A stretch of DNA of 64,000 nt, from the NCBI RefSeq assembly GCF_963855985.1, contig NC_087110.1, forward strand, positions 9,787,001-9,851,000. Direction: 5' to 3'. The stretch comes from Ostrinia nubilalis. Taxonomy: Eukaryota > Arthropoda > Insecta > Lepidoptera > Crambidae. The notes beneath the pieces were generated by a model. It worked only from the letters and a program-made list of their open reading frames with translations, was not told the origin of the DNA and ran no database searches. A program made the position numbers and the translations under genes. This document shows, one piece after another, positions 50,901 to 60,254 of the stretch (positions within the stretch are counted from its first letter, which is position 1; every line of letters begins with the position of its first letter).

Positions 50901-53900
50901 CTAAAAGGAGGTGTATTTCACTTTGATCACCTGGCTTTGATCAGCCAGTGAGACTTGTAGTTTCTGAGACTTCGTGATGAGTGAGTGAGTCACTTAGTCA
51001 TGCAATTACCTTTCTTTCTACTAAAATTATACGTACCTATAGTAATTATCATTGAAATCAAATAAGTAAGTACCTACCAACCTAAGTAATTAAAATAAAG
51101 ACCCTACCAAAAAACTAACAAATTACATACAGAAAATAAAAACGAAGTAGGTAATTCTTATCCTATTTAACTACAATCGCCCACGCGCCCATCCCATTTG
51201 TCCGCCGCTGAACCGTACCCTAATATTCATCTCGATAGATGGCGGCACATAGTAAGAATTTGCAAAGAAGTTTGTAAAAAGTCACTAATTAACACTTTGA
51301 CTTGCTCGTTTAAACACAGTGAATGATTCAAATAGGTACATACAGTGAATGGTTCAATTACATAAAATATATCTTTATTTATTAAATTTTCAATATTATT
51401 TACGAACAGCGCTATTCATAGTACATGTAATATTTAGTTACTAATTTACTAATGATGTCGATAGATGGCGTTTGACAGCTTTGCCTTCATATTTACGTAC
51501 CTCAAAAATTTTTGTCAGGCGCAAGAAGATTTTATGCAATGACGATAGATGGCGCTTTTCCACGTCTTATGAAAATCCCAAATATTTTACGGGACCCTAT
51601 TGTTTTCCAAAATAAAATCTAGCCTATGTTACTCGTGAGTTATGTAGCTTTCGAATGGTGAAAGAATTTTTAAAATCGGTCCAGTAGTTTTTGAGCCTAT
51701 CCATTACAACTAAACAAACAAACAAACAAACAAAGAAACAAAGTTTTCCTCTTTATAATATTAGTGTAGATGAGCAACATAATAAGCTTACAGGAAAACC
51801 AAAGCGCTTACATGTTTAGTCACATTAATTACAATTAAATTATGGTGAATTAAAGATGGTACTTGCATGTATGTGTGTAAGTGTATCCCATGATGGACAT
51901 GGGATAATACACTTGCAGTGGGAACTAAATAACCCAAAAATAATATACTTACTAAAATAAGTATCTTATTATTCCAGAGAGTTCGGTTCGAGCATAGAGA
52001 AGGCCTTCTACAAAGACATGACCGTGCCAGAACTGATCGACAGGCTACTGAAGAAGCGAGCGGCTGTCTTCATGGGCCCAGAGGATACCTACAAATTGGT
52101 GACTGGACAAGAAAGGTATTTTTTTTGGATACATTTTGATTGTAAAATCACACCTATTAAGCTTCAACCACTTGGTGTGGTTGAAGCATTACAAGTATGT
52201 AGTACCACAATGTGTATTTCCAAAGTATTTTCCGTTGTAATAATATTACTATACAACACGGCTCTCTACAGGAATACAGCCTAAGTTATCATATGATGAA
52301 AATATCAAAATTATTGTTTGTTCCCAACAAGTCACACCCGAACGAGTAACCCTGTTTCTCATTGGGAAAAAAATCCATCTACACTCAACATCAAATAAAT
52401 CGCACCTCCCGCGACAAGCATTTTCAAACGTATGCATCCCCACTTCTCACCAATATTATTGGCACCATTTGAAAGCCTAGTTCTAAACTTCATTTCATTA
52501 AAGGAAAGGGTTTTACCCCAAAAATGTGTCTTTAGAAGGATCCAGAGTCACTTCTTCAAAAAATAGGAAGTTAAGCTTGAGCCAACTTTTATGGCTATAA
52601 AACTGTTAAGTTGGGATTAATCGCTACCCATCTGTTAAAGAGGACACGTGAGATCATTATTTGGTTTTATAACCATAAAATTTGGTCTAATTGATCCCAG
52701 AGGTGAGCCCAAAGTGAGATCTTTTTTCAAGTCACATTAATTTATGGTATATGTTAATCATTTATTAAGAAATTAAATGTGTTTTTCTTTTAGGATATTT
52801 ATTGGGCTTTCAAATAACACCAATATTATTGGGGCACCATAATTGTGTCAGAAGAAAATCTTTAAAGTTGGCGCCGCGGAAGGTGCGGTTTATTTGATGT
52901 TGAGTATATTTACACTGCTACTGATCACACACATTAATTACTTTTAATATCAGGATAAAAGAGCTTTCATTATGAAGAAACAATGTACAAAATACATTAA
53001 AAATTTAATAATTAAGTAATCAGCTTACAGTAAGAAAATACAGGTTAAACCTTGAAAAAGAGGCTGACAATAGTGACTGAGTTTCTTGCGCTGCTTCTTC
53101 TCAGCACTGGCCCATTTATTGTCCCGAAGCAGTAGTAGGGTTAATACTGGGACGTGTAAAAGTGCATTTTAGAAGCCTATTTACAGAAATAAATGAGTTT
53201 TTATGAGTTTTTTAAGGAGTAAGGGTGTGAAAGTGCATTATAAAAGCGTCGCTTTACAAATAACTTTAATGTTTCTATTTTTAATACCTTACAGCGAAGA
53301 CGGCTGGGAATCAGTGGGCACATTACAACAGAAGCCACCGCTACTCCTAGAAAACTGTCTAAGCTACGATGAGATGAAGTTATCAGCCTTTGTATATGTT
53401 AGCAGCCCTACGGAATGCATCAACAATGGATCCAGGCATAATGAAGGGGTTGAGAGCGATGATGATGCGGAGACACACGCTGTTATTGTGGGTAAGGCTA
53501 TAAAAAAATGTAGTGATGCCTGAGTATCGATAGTTTTCGAGGTGAACTATCGATAGTCATTTTATTTTCTACTAGCTATTGCCCGCGGCTTCACCCGCGT
53601 GAAATTTAGTTTCGTCATAAATTATAACCTATATGTTATTCGGGTTTATACACAATAATACTGTAAAGTTTTATCAAAATCCGTTCAGTAGTTTTTGCGT
53701 AAAAGAGTAACAAACATCCAGACATCCAAACTTTTGCCTTTATAATATTAGTAGGATTACCAAATTGACATACCATTAAGATTCGATAGTGATACTATTG
53801 ATATGACGTAGACTTAGAGTATCGATATTTTGTGATAGTCGATTATCGATTAGCATTGCTATTTCATAAAAGTTTCGCACTAGAAATTCTTCCAATTAAT

Positions 53901-55865
53901 TTTAATTAAATTAATTCCAGGTCAAATAGGCGCTCGTTTCGAGCGTACCAACCGTATGGATTACGAGGATATCGTAATAACTGAACAGCAGAACCGCCTT
54001 GAGAATGGTTATGGTGAAGAGGTCACGCCTACAACTTGCCTCAATGTACTGAAGACTACTTACGTGCGAAATAACCAGTCGGCCAGGCATATGTGGCGGC
54101 AAATGTGGGCAGAATTCTATCAGGTGGGTAATCGACCTCGAAAATCTATATCGATATGACTCGAGATATCCTACGACTGGATATAACATCGATACTACTG
54201 ATAGTTACCTATTTGCCTTTATTATCAATATACTACTTCATAGTCTTAACTGTACCTAATAGTTGTCTATAGTCTGGTGTGTGAGCACGTAGAATTATGT
54301 CCAAGCTTGGGGTCATTTTACAAAATTCTACGTGCTCACAGACCAGGCTTTAGTTAAAAAAGGAAAAAATATCGATATCGATAGTTTGATTGTATCGATA
54401 TCCATAGTTAAATAGTATCGACATGACTAGCTAAAACTTCAGTACTATCGATAGTAATTATCGATATCCCAACAACACTACGTCACACCATTTAAATTAG
54501 ATGATCTAATAGCGTCTAATCAATCATCATCATCTAATCTATCGAAAGCGTAATAAGCGAAATTGGTGTTTCAATTTCAAAAAGCAATTTCGCGCATTTT
54601 CATCATCATCATCATTTCAGCCATAAGACGTCCACTGCTGAACATAGGCCTCCCCCAATGATTTCCACAATTCGCGCATTGTAATAATTTTTAATTAAAA
54701 TTTTGTTTTCTTTTTCACTCAGGTGCACAGCGTAACCTACGAAGAACTAATCTCATACGTAACAATAGAAACGAAATCGGAAGAGAAGCAATACACAGAC
54801 CGGTACATACCAATCGGCGATACAGTAGTGTTCGACAATGAAGTATACTATAAGCGGATAAGCGTGCTAGCGGAGAGCGCGCTGCTTGAAGCGGAGCACA
54901 GGGCCAAGGAAGCGGAGAAGGACGCGTTTGTGAATGTGATTGGATGTGGTGAGTGTTGGTTTTTATACCTTTCTATACTCAACATTAAATAAACCGCACC
55001 TTCCGCGACGCGAACTTTAACGATTTTCTTCTGACACAATCATGGTGCCCCAACAATATTGGTGTTATTTGAAAGCCCAATAAATATCCTTAAAGAAAAA
55101 CACATTTAATTTCTTAATAAATGATTAACAATACCATAAATGTGACTTGAAAAAATACCTCACTTTGGGCCTACCTATGGGATCAATTAGACCAATTTTT
55201 TTGGTTATAAAACCAAATAATGATCTCACGTGTCCTCTTTAACAGATGGATAGCGATTTATTCCAACTTAACAGTTTTATAGCCATAAAAGTTGGCTCTA
55301 GCGTAACTACCTATTTTTTGAAGAGTCACTTCACTCTGGATCCTTCTAAAGACACATTTTTGGGGTAAAAACCTTTCCTTTAATGAAATGAAGGTTAGAA
55401 CTAGGCTTTCAAATGGTGCCAATATTGGTGGGAAGTGGGGAAAGCATACGTTTGAAAATGCTTGTCGCGGGAGGTGCGATTTATTTGATGTCGAGTGTAT
55501 TTATGACACCGACGGATTAGCAAGCTGAAGTGGCAATGGGCAGGGCACATAGCATGCAGAACTGACGGCCGATGCGGCAGCAAGGTTCTGGAGTGGAGGC
55601 CGCGTACAGGAAAACGCAGCGTGGGACGTCCACCCACAAGGTGGACCGACGACATCGTGAAGGTAGCAGGAAGGCGCTGGACGCAGGCCGCTACCAACCG
55701 GGCAACATGGAAAGCATTGGGGGAGGCCTATGTTCAGCAGTGGACGTCCTATGGCTGAGATGATGATGATAAATGAAGTGGAATTAGATTTACTCATAAA
55801 TATCACCTACTTGATTGTAGCTAGGATAATAATTGCACTTAAATACAAATACCTGCCTTGTCTAG

Positions 55866-55896
<31 letters not shown>

Positions 55897-57909
55897 TGAT
55901 AGTTTGTAACTTAAATAGCTATACTGCTTTATTTATTTATCGTTTTGTGCACGATTCAAAGTTCACTATTTAGTTAACAAAATAACACTTTCTTTCTATT
56001 ATTTGCCGCGAAAGTGTATCACGTTAAGAGAGTATGTATTTCGATACGGTTCACTACATATTTATTTACTACTAGCTTTCCGCCCGCGGCTTCGCGCGCG
56101 TGGACTACATTATCTACATATTTTACGGAACCCTATTTTTTCCAAAATAAAATTTAGCCTATGTTACTCGTGGATAATGTAGCTTTCAAATGGTGAAAGA
56201 ATTTTTAAAAACGTTCCAGTAGTTTTTGAGCCTATTCATTACAACCAAACAAACAAACAAAGTTTTCCTCTTTATAATATTAGTGTAGACTACATAATAT
56301 TCATTTAACTACCGCGATCTAATATACGATATACAACGCCATCTCTTGGTGTTACAATGAACTTCTTCATAATATTTCCTAATATTAGGAAAATATAATT
56401 TAACCCTCAATCAGTCAATGGTAGAATAGTAATAAAATTATTTTGGACTTTATTACCGTGTGTTAAGATCCAAAAATAATGGCAATTTTTAAGTTTTTGT
56501 CCGAGAAATGTGATTATATGTTCTGACTAACGGCCGCCCGGGATTTCATACGCGTGGATCTCATTTTACCCCCTTAGGGGTGGAGTTTCGTAAAATCCTT
56601 TCTTAGCGGATGCCTACGTCATAACATCTACCTGCATGCCAAATTTCAGCCCGATCCGTCCACTGGTTTGGGCTGTGCGTTGATAGATCACTTGTGAGTC
56701 AGTCAGTCAGTCAGTGAGTCAGTCTTTGAGTTATATTATTTAGATAATATTACTGTCAATTTATTTTCCAGGTCTTGGCGTTTGGTCACTATCTCGCCAC
56801 CAAAACGACGTATACATCCTAACGTTCCTCGAACGAATCCGCTCTTTCCTCAAAAAGGACCTTCTGAACCACGTATCCGACGTCAATTTCGCGTACATAC
56901 GTCCCAGCAGTGGGATTGTGAACCTATTCAGCGTGGAGAAGAGGATATTCTTGGAGAGTAAAAGACATCCTAGAGGTGGGATTAATGTTCAGCTGGAGAA
57001 TCGGGAGCCGTCTGCCAAGTTGACGGGAGAACATGAAGGGAAGTTGTTGGTGATGAATTACCCGTGGGACGGGAATGCGCTTCCTGGGAATGAGTTTTGG
57101 TAAGTCTTTTTGTTTTTATGAAGTGTTACACGCATAAGCGGACTGGCATTTATTAGCTGGTGCTCAAATCTAATACAGGGTGTCTGCAATCAGTGTCCAA
57201 TTTTTTTAAATAAACTATAGAACAATTTAACATTACAACTTTATCTTAATTATTTTTAATTGTGATATATTTCGTAGTAAAAATATTATTGAAAATCTAA
57301 TTCTCTGGTGCCCATATATTAATTTTTAAAGGTTAAGGCTTATTTTCGCGTACCATTATGTCTATTTAGCTTTGTATTTAACTGTGTGTACGTATTCTAT
57401 GAACGAAGCAAATTGTGAGTCAATTTTGAAACCGTGCGCAGTGAATAAAAATAATTAAAAATAATGTTTTCTTTACGTAAATCGATTAAGTTACTGATTC
57501 TGAGTTGCTCCTAAAGGGATATTGATAACAAAGTCACCCTGTATCTATTCGAAAGAAAATCTTTGAATGCAGTTCTATTTCTTTTCAAAAATAAAGGAAT
57601 GTTTTCTTTGAAAAAATAAATTCTATCTACAGTATTGAGAGTACTTTCCCTCCAGGTGGCATTACAAAATTCCACCCTGTATAGTTAAGTTCTCTCTGAG
57701 CTAGTATGTGTGTGTCTTTCAATAAAAAAATCTCTCATTCCAGGCTAGGCAGTCTGTCCGGCTCAGGCGATCCGGCCACCGCATCCTCAACCCAAGTGTC
57801 CGAACTCCACAACCCGCACATCAACCCGTTCGTAACCGGACACAACACAAGGGTAGTCGGCAAACACGGCATGAAGACGCTGTCCGAATACTGTGCTAGT
57901 TATACGTAG
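44904..57909 (+). CDS. Conserved uncharacterised protein, possibly DUF4804/MavL-like
   Basis: Ten exons: 44904-44957, 45585-45634, 46364-46522, 48465-48584, 51978-52115, 53295-53491, 53921-54123, 54723-54948, 56772-57099, 57744-57909. Total 1641 bp, 546 residues; all junctions GT/AG and in phase. The N-terminus is hydrophobic (MILLKFLPVALLLHRQVL), a possible signal or mitochondrial targeting peptide. A second in-frame ATG at 45599 would omit it. Residues 35-175 are charged and helical (IEEII, RLLKKRAAVFMGPEDTYKL). An acidic stretch ESDDDAE lies near 228. The best-conserved-looking part is C-terminal: NYPWDGNALPGNEFW (about 478-492), then LGSLSGSGDPA and NPHINP. I recall similar glycine/asparagine motifs in the DUF4804 (MavL-like) family of arthropods and Legionella, but this is memory, not a search. 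No catalytic function is claimed. The end of the last exon is repeated downstream. Confidence 0.85.
45799..45918 (+). mobile_element. MITE family A, copy 2
   Basis: CCCCCCTAGACAAAACGCAC to TTGCACTTTGTCTAGACCC, same interior as 6081-6209 with a small deletion. In intron 2 of the 44904-57909 gene. Confidence 0.8.
46545..47230 (+). repeat. Repeat-like stretch with ATATCCGTAACCG iterations
   Basis: Starts with CAGTGTGAGTCACGTTAAAG, a common insect repeat head. It ends with several copies of ATATCCGTAACCG and CCGAAAC-type motifs at 47098-47225. An open frame at 46815-47108 is not convincing. In intron 3 of the third gene. Confidence 0.45.
47850..48210 (+). mobile_element. RTE LINE 3' fragment
   Basis: Plus-strand copy: CAGCGTGCTATGGAAAGGGC, GAGATCGAATCAGAAATGAG, ACTAAAGTCGCTGACATAGC and CAGCAGTGGACGTCCTATGG, then GATGATGAT. 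Encodes the ORF C-terminal segment with frame breaks. Confidence 0.9.
48603..48672 (+). mobile_element. RTE LINE 3' end, 20 bp after an exon
   Basis: GGGGGAGGCTTACGTTCAGC, AGTGGACGTCCTATGGCCGA and a long (ATG)n tail. It begins about 19 bp after the donor site of exon 4 of the third gene. Confidence 0.85.
48822..49015 (-). mobile_element. LINE 3' fragment, second RTE subfamily
   Basis: Plus strand GTCCACTGCTGGACAAAGGC, CTCCCCCAAAGATTTTTACA and AGATCGTCGGTCCACCTAGT are the complement of the subfamily end at 25128-25332. Confidence 0.8.
49060..49645 (-). mobile_element. Diverged LINE fragment split by MITE F
   Basis: On the minus strand the segment near 49545-49590 encodes a GRSPTRWIDAI-type motif, the counterpart of the RPPTRW motif of RTE ORF C-termini. 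Similar-quality sequence continues on both sides of the MITE at 49191-49405, which therefore inserted into it. Confidence 0.55.
49191..49405 (-). mobile_element. MITE family F, copy 2
   Basis: Inverted full copy of 31553-31770, with ends AATGAGGGCTATCGTTTTTA and GCTAAAACGATAGCCCTCAT. GGA occurs on both sides, a possible 3-bp target duplication. Confidence 0.88.
49690..49790 (+). repeat. Interspersed repeat of the CCGCCCGCGAC family
   Basis: CTAGCGGCCGCCCGCGACTT, CGTACGCGTGGACCTCG and AGGGGTGGAGTTTCGTAAAA match 56527-56600. Truncated on the right. Confidence 0.65.
49922..50707 (-). mobile_element. RTE LINE 3' fragment, 0.8 kb
   Basis: Minus-strand copy with (TGG)n-like tail (CACCACCACCAC on plus). 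It has C-terminal ORF sequence (GHIVRRTDGRWD, YGSETWPL) and the RT motif HRFADDIVVMAESLEDL, which keeps the FADD-type catalytic box. Frame breaks occur near 50270 and 50520. In intron 4 of the third gene. Confidence 0.92.
50830..51005 (+). repeat. Interspersed repeat of the CCGCCCGCGAC family, 3' part
   Basis: AAAGGTTGAATTTTGCAAAA, GACTTGTAGTTTCTGAGACT and GTGATGAGTGAGTGAGTCAC match the family at 9830-10115. Confidence 0.55.
51575..51772 (+). repeat. Interspersed repeat with TATAATATTAGTGTAGA end, 5'-truncated
   Basis: TATTTTACGGGACCCTATTG, TCTAGCCTATGTTACTCGTG, (CAAA)n and TTTATAATATTAGTGTAGA. Same family as 56073-56288. Class not assigned. Confidence 0.8.
52382..52906 (-). mobile_element. 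MITE family C, copy 2 (inverted)
   Basis: 525 bp, TA-flanked (52380-52381 and 52907-52908), with ends CACTCAACATCAAATAAATC and the complement of a near copy. Interior matches 7199-7728 in reverse. Confidence 0.88.
53045..53190 (-). repeat. Retroelement-like repeat, complement of 12400 region
   Basis: GTGACTGAGTTTCTTGCGCT followed by GCTTCTTCTCAGCAC is the complement of the motif at 12380-12415. It ends about 100 bp before exon 6 of the third gene. Confidence 0.6.
53573..53757 (+). repeat. Interspersed repeat with CCCGCGGCTTC head and ATATTAGTAGGAT end
   Basis: CTAGCTATTGCCCGCGGCTT, TTATCAAAATCCGTTCAGTA and CTTTATAATATTAGTAGGAT. A full-length short repeat of about 185 bp, related to 56073-56288. 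Confidence 0.8.
54271..54353 (+). mobile_element. MITE family E, minimal palindrome
   Basis: AGTCTGGTGTGTGAGCACGT faces ACGTGCTCACAGACCAGGCT. The same outer arms as 30118-30325 survive, but the GC-rich centre is gone. Confidence 0.75.
54601..54670 (-). mobile_element. RTE LINE 3' end, short
   Basis: CATCATCATCATCATTTCAG, CCATAAGACGTCCACTGCTG and AACATAGGCCTCCCCCAATG on the plus strand. It ends about 50 bp before exon 8 of the third gene. Confidence 0.85.
54976..55497 (+). mobile_element. MITE family C, copy 3
   Basis: TA-flanked (54974-54975 and 55498-55499). The left end has TACTCAACATTAAATAAACC and the right end GATTTATTTGATGTCGAGTG. Same orientation as copy 1. It starts only 27 bp after exon 8 of the third gene. 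Confidence 0.88.
55508..55775 (+). mobile_element. RTE LINE 3' fragment adjoining MITE C
   Basis: AGCAAGCTGAAGTGGCAATG, GGAAAACGCAGCGTGGGACG and CAGCAGTGGACGTCCTATGG, then GATGATGATGA. Starts within 10 bp of the MITE C right end. Confidence 0.9.
55869..55896 (+). repeat. Poly-A run, 28 bases
   Basis: An uninterrupted run of 28 A residues in intron 8 of the third gene. A retroposon tail is possible but no element body was recognised upstream. Confidence 0.9.
56073..56288 (+). repeat. Interspersed repeat, full copy (CCCGCGGCTTCGC to TATTAGTGTAGA)
   Basis: CTAGCTTTCCGCCCGCGGCT through CCAGTAGTTTTTGAGCCTAT to TTTATAATATTAGTGTAGAC, 216 bp. Its 3' part matches 51575-51772 closely. Common in arthropods; class not asserted. 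Confidence 0.85.
56527..56760 (+). repeat. Interspersed repeat of the CCGCCCGCGAC family, near full
   Basis: TAACGGCCGCCCGGGATTTC, ATACGCGTGGATCTCATTTT, CAAATTTCAGCCCGATCCGT and an (AGTC)n run GAGTCAGTCAGTCAGTC. It ends close to the acceptor of exon 9. Confidence 0.75.
57176..57679 (+). mobile_element. TACAGGGTG-type MITE in the last intron
   Basis: Ends CAGGGTGTCTGCAATCAG and GGCATTACAAAATTCCACCC+TG, flanked by TA (57174-57175, 57680-57681). About 504 bp, non-coding; an extra CACCCTGTATC occurs at about 57536. The short inverted end makes the boundary less sure. Confidence 0.6.
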
Positions 57910-59100
57910 AAGAAATAGTCGGTCTGGGTGAGTTTTTGTCATTGTATTTTGGACTTTATTAAGATGGAATAAGGTTCAATATGAGTTTTACAGTCGACAG
58001 CACATCAACCTATACATTTTTGTTGCAAAATAGCCTGTATTACAACGAGATAAGACGCCACTGTGTTTAGGTTGATGTGCTGTCCGTACATATAAGTAAA
58101 GAATCCTGCTTGGATTTTTGCATTTTTGCCACCGTATGTTGAACTTTATTAAGATGGAATAATGTTCAAAATATGTTTCAAGAGTTAAATAATAAAATTA
58201 CAGAAGTGAAGTAAGACGCTGTCCGAATACTGTGCTAGTTATACGTAGAAGAAGAAATAGTCGGTCTGGGTGAGTTTTTGCTACTGTATTTTGGACTTTA
58301 TTAACATGGGGTACGGTTCAAAATATGTTTCCAGAGTTAAATAATAAAATTACAGAAGTGTGAGGGTCGGTAAGCAAGGTATGAAGACGCTGTCCGAATA
58401 CTGTGCTAGTTATACGTAGAAGAAATTGTCGGTCTGGGTGAGTTGTTGCCACTGTATTTTGGACTTTATTGAGATGGAATAAGATTCAAAATACGTTTTT
58501 AAAGGTAAAATAATAGAATTCAGAAGTACGGTGATCGATAAGCATGGTATGAAGACGCTGTCCGAATACTGTGCCAGTTATACGTAGAAGAAGAAATAGT
58601 CGGTCAGGGTGAGTTTTTGCTACTGTATTTTGGACTTTGTTAAGACGGAGTAAGGTTCAATATGAGTTGTACATTAAATTAAAGAATCCTGCCTGGATTT
58701 TTGCATTTTTGCCACCGTATGTTGAACTTTATTAAGATGGAATAATGTTCAAAATATGTTTCAAGAGTTAAATAATAAAATTACAGAAGCGATGTAAGCA
58801 AGGTATGGAGACGCTGTCCGAATACTGTGCTAGTTATACGTAGGATTGTATAACTTGTAGGTCTGGGTGAGTTTTTGCCATTGTATTTTGAATTTTATTC
58901 AGTCGAAATAAGGCCCAAAATATGTTTATTGTGGGGGAAAATAGTTACAGAATTATCGGTCTGTAATTTTGCCAGCGTATTTTGAACTTTATTTAGACGA
59001 GATAAAGTCTAAAATATAAAAGCTAAATATAGTAATATAACGCTGTCCGAATACTACGCGAGGTACACGTAGAATTATAAAATTGTCGGCCTGGAACTTT
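57868..59100 (+). repeat. Tandem copies of the terminal coding end, stop and 3'UTR of the third gene
   Basis: The true gene end (GACGCTGTCCGAATACTGTG, then CTAGTTATACGTAG) is at about 57871-57909. Near copies, each with the same stop context, occur at about 58215, 58384, 58553, 58809 and 59040 (the last is diverged). The third to fifth copies are also preceded by GGT.AGCA.GGTATG, matching the codons just upstream. The following CGGTCTGGGTGAGTTTTTG and GTATTTTGGACTTTATT are copied too. Period is about 170-250 bp. Downstream copies lack an acceptor-linked exon start and are taken as non-coding 3'UTR/downstream DNA. Confidence 0.9.
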
Positions 59101-59366
59101 TGCCACCGTATTTTGAACTTTATTCAGACGGAATACGGTCGAAAATATGTTTGAAAATTTTAACTAAAAGCTTTTAAAATTGTGAACGGTTTGGAGGGTT
59201 AAAGTACGGTTAGATAGAAGCCTTCCCATTATACGTAATAAAGTTTTAATAAAATTTGTTGCCATTTGTTGACAATTACTTTAAATAAGGCAACTATTTA
59301 ATCATCATTATTTGCCACTGCATTTTAATCCTTATTGCCTTACATTGCTTCATACAATATATGATA

Positions 59367-59811
59367 CAGTCAGGCGTCAAATAATTTGTGACACCCAAAG
59401 TGGCCAGAAAGTTGAAAATACTATCTTATTCCATGGGATGATGACTGGGTAATGAAATCGAAATTCTATTTAGTCCGTCAGACAGATAATAAAAACATTT
59501 TGGACACAATGTTTTTAATTTATTTTTCATAATCGAATAATTACAGTATTATAGGTATTGAGTTGAAATGTCGCGTGACGTCACTTTTGAGTAAAAAATC
59601 TACTCAAGCGTGACGTAACGCGCCATTTCAACTCGATGTAGCACTTTTATTATTTAATTATGAAAGAAAATGAAAAATATGAGTCTAATATTTTCTAATT
59701 ATCTGTCTGACGGACAAATAATTGAAATTTTGTCATCTAGCCTATTGTAATAAAGACGTGTTGCGAACTTTTAGGCTACTTTAGGTGCCACGAACTATTT
59801 GACGCTGACTG
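59367..59811 (+). mobile_element. MITE family D, copy 2, with nested palindrome
   Basis: Outer ends CAGTCAGGCGTCAAATAATT and TATTTGACGCTGACTG; TA at left, CA at right. A second inverted-repeat element (59471-59716; TAGTCCGTCAGACAGATAAT versus its complement) lies inside. That inner element itself contains a palindrome with TGACGTCA-like sequence at 59560-59640. Confidence 0.75.
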
Positions 59812-60254
59812 CACATAAACCTAAGAATTTCTCCATTGCATTTTGAAATGTATGCCCTTGCCTTAAGTTACAAAATCAGTGTGCTGTCTAACAAATATAC
59901 CCTACATTGCATGAGCTATACTTTGACATAGAAATAAACATAAATGTGTATGTGAGAAATGCGAACAATAATGTATCAAAAATGAAAAATATATAAACAT
60001 GTATAGATGTATATAGAATGTGTATAAATAAAAATGTATGACTGAAATATGTATTAAGTGACAATATATTCTCAAATCAATTGTTGTATGTAACAAGGTC
60101 TATTAGGTTACATAGTTATTGTTATATTTTAAGTGGTTTTGTCCTTTAATATTGGCAAAGTACTGCAAGGATCTATAATGCATCTAAATTACTACAACTC
60201 AGTGGCTGCAACTTGGAATCCCGCAAAGGACAAATGATTTGTGTTGAATAAATA

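Larger units (their letters stand above)
53525..54475. promoter_or_regulatory. Cluster of TATCGATA palindromes around exon 7
   Basis: TATCGATA or close variants occur at about 53525, 53549, 53819, 54151, 54368, 54392, 54447 and 54462, in introns 6 and 7 of the third gene. In Drosophila this palindrome is the DRE bound by DREF and BEAF-type proteins. Regulatory meaning here is only a possibility. Confidence 0.4.

Noticed and set aside
58190..59100. Extra alternative terminal exons of the third gene in the downstream copies
   Set aside because: Each copy has the coding end and stop but no clear acceptor or in-phase upstream exon start, so they are listed as repeats unless RNA data show otherwise.
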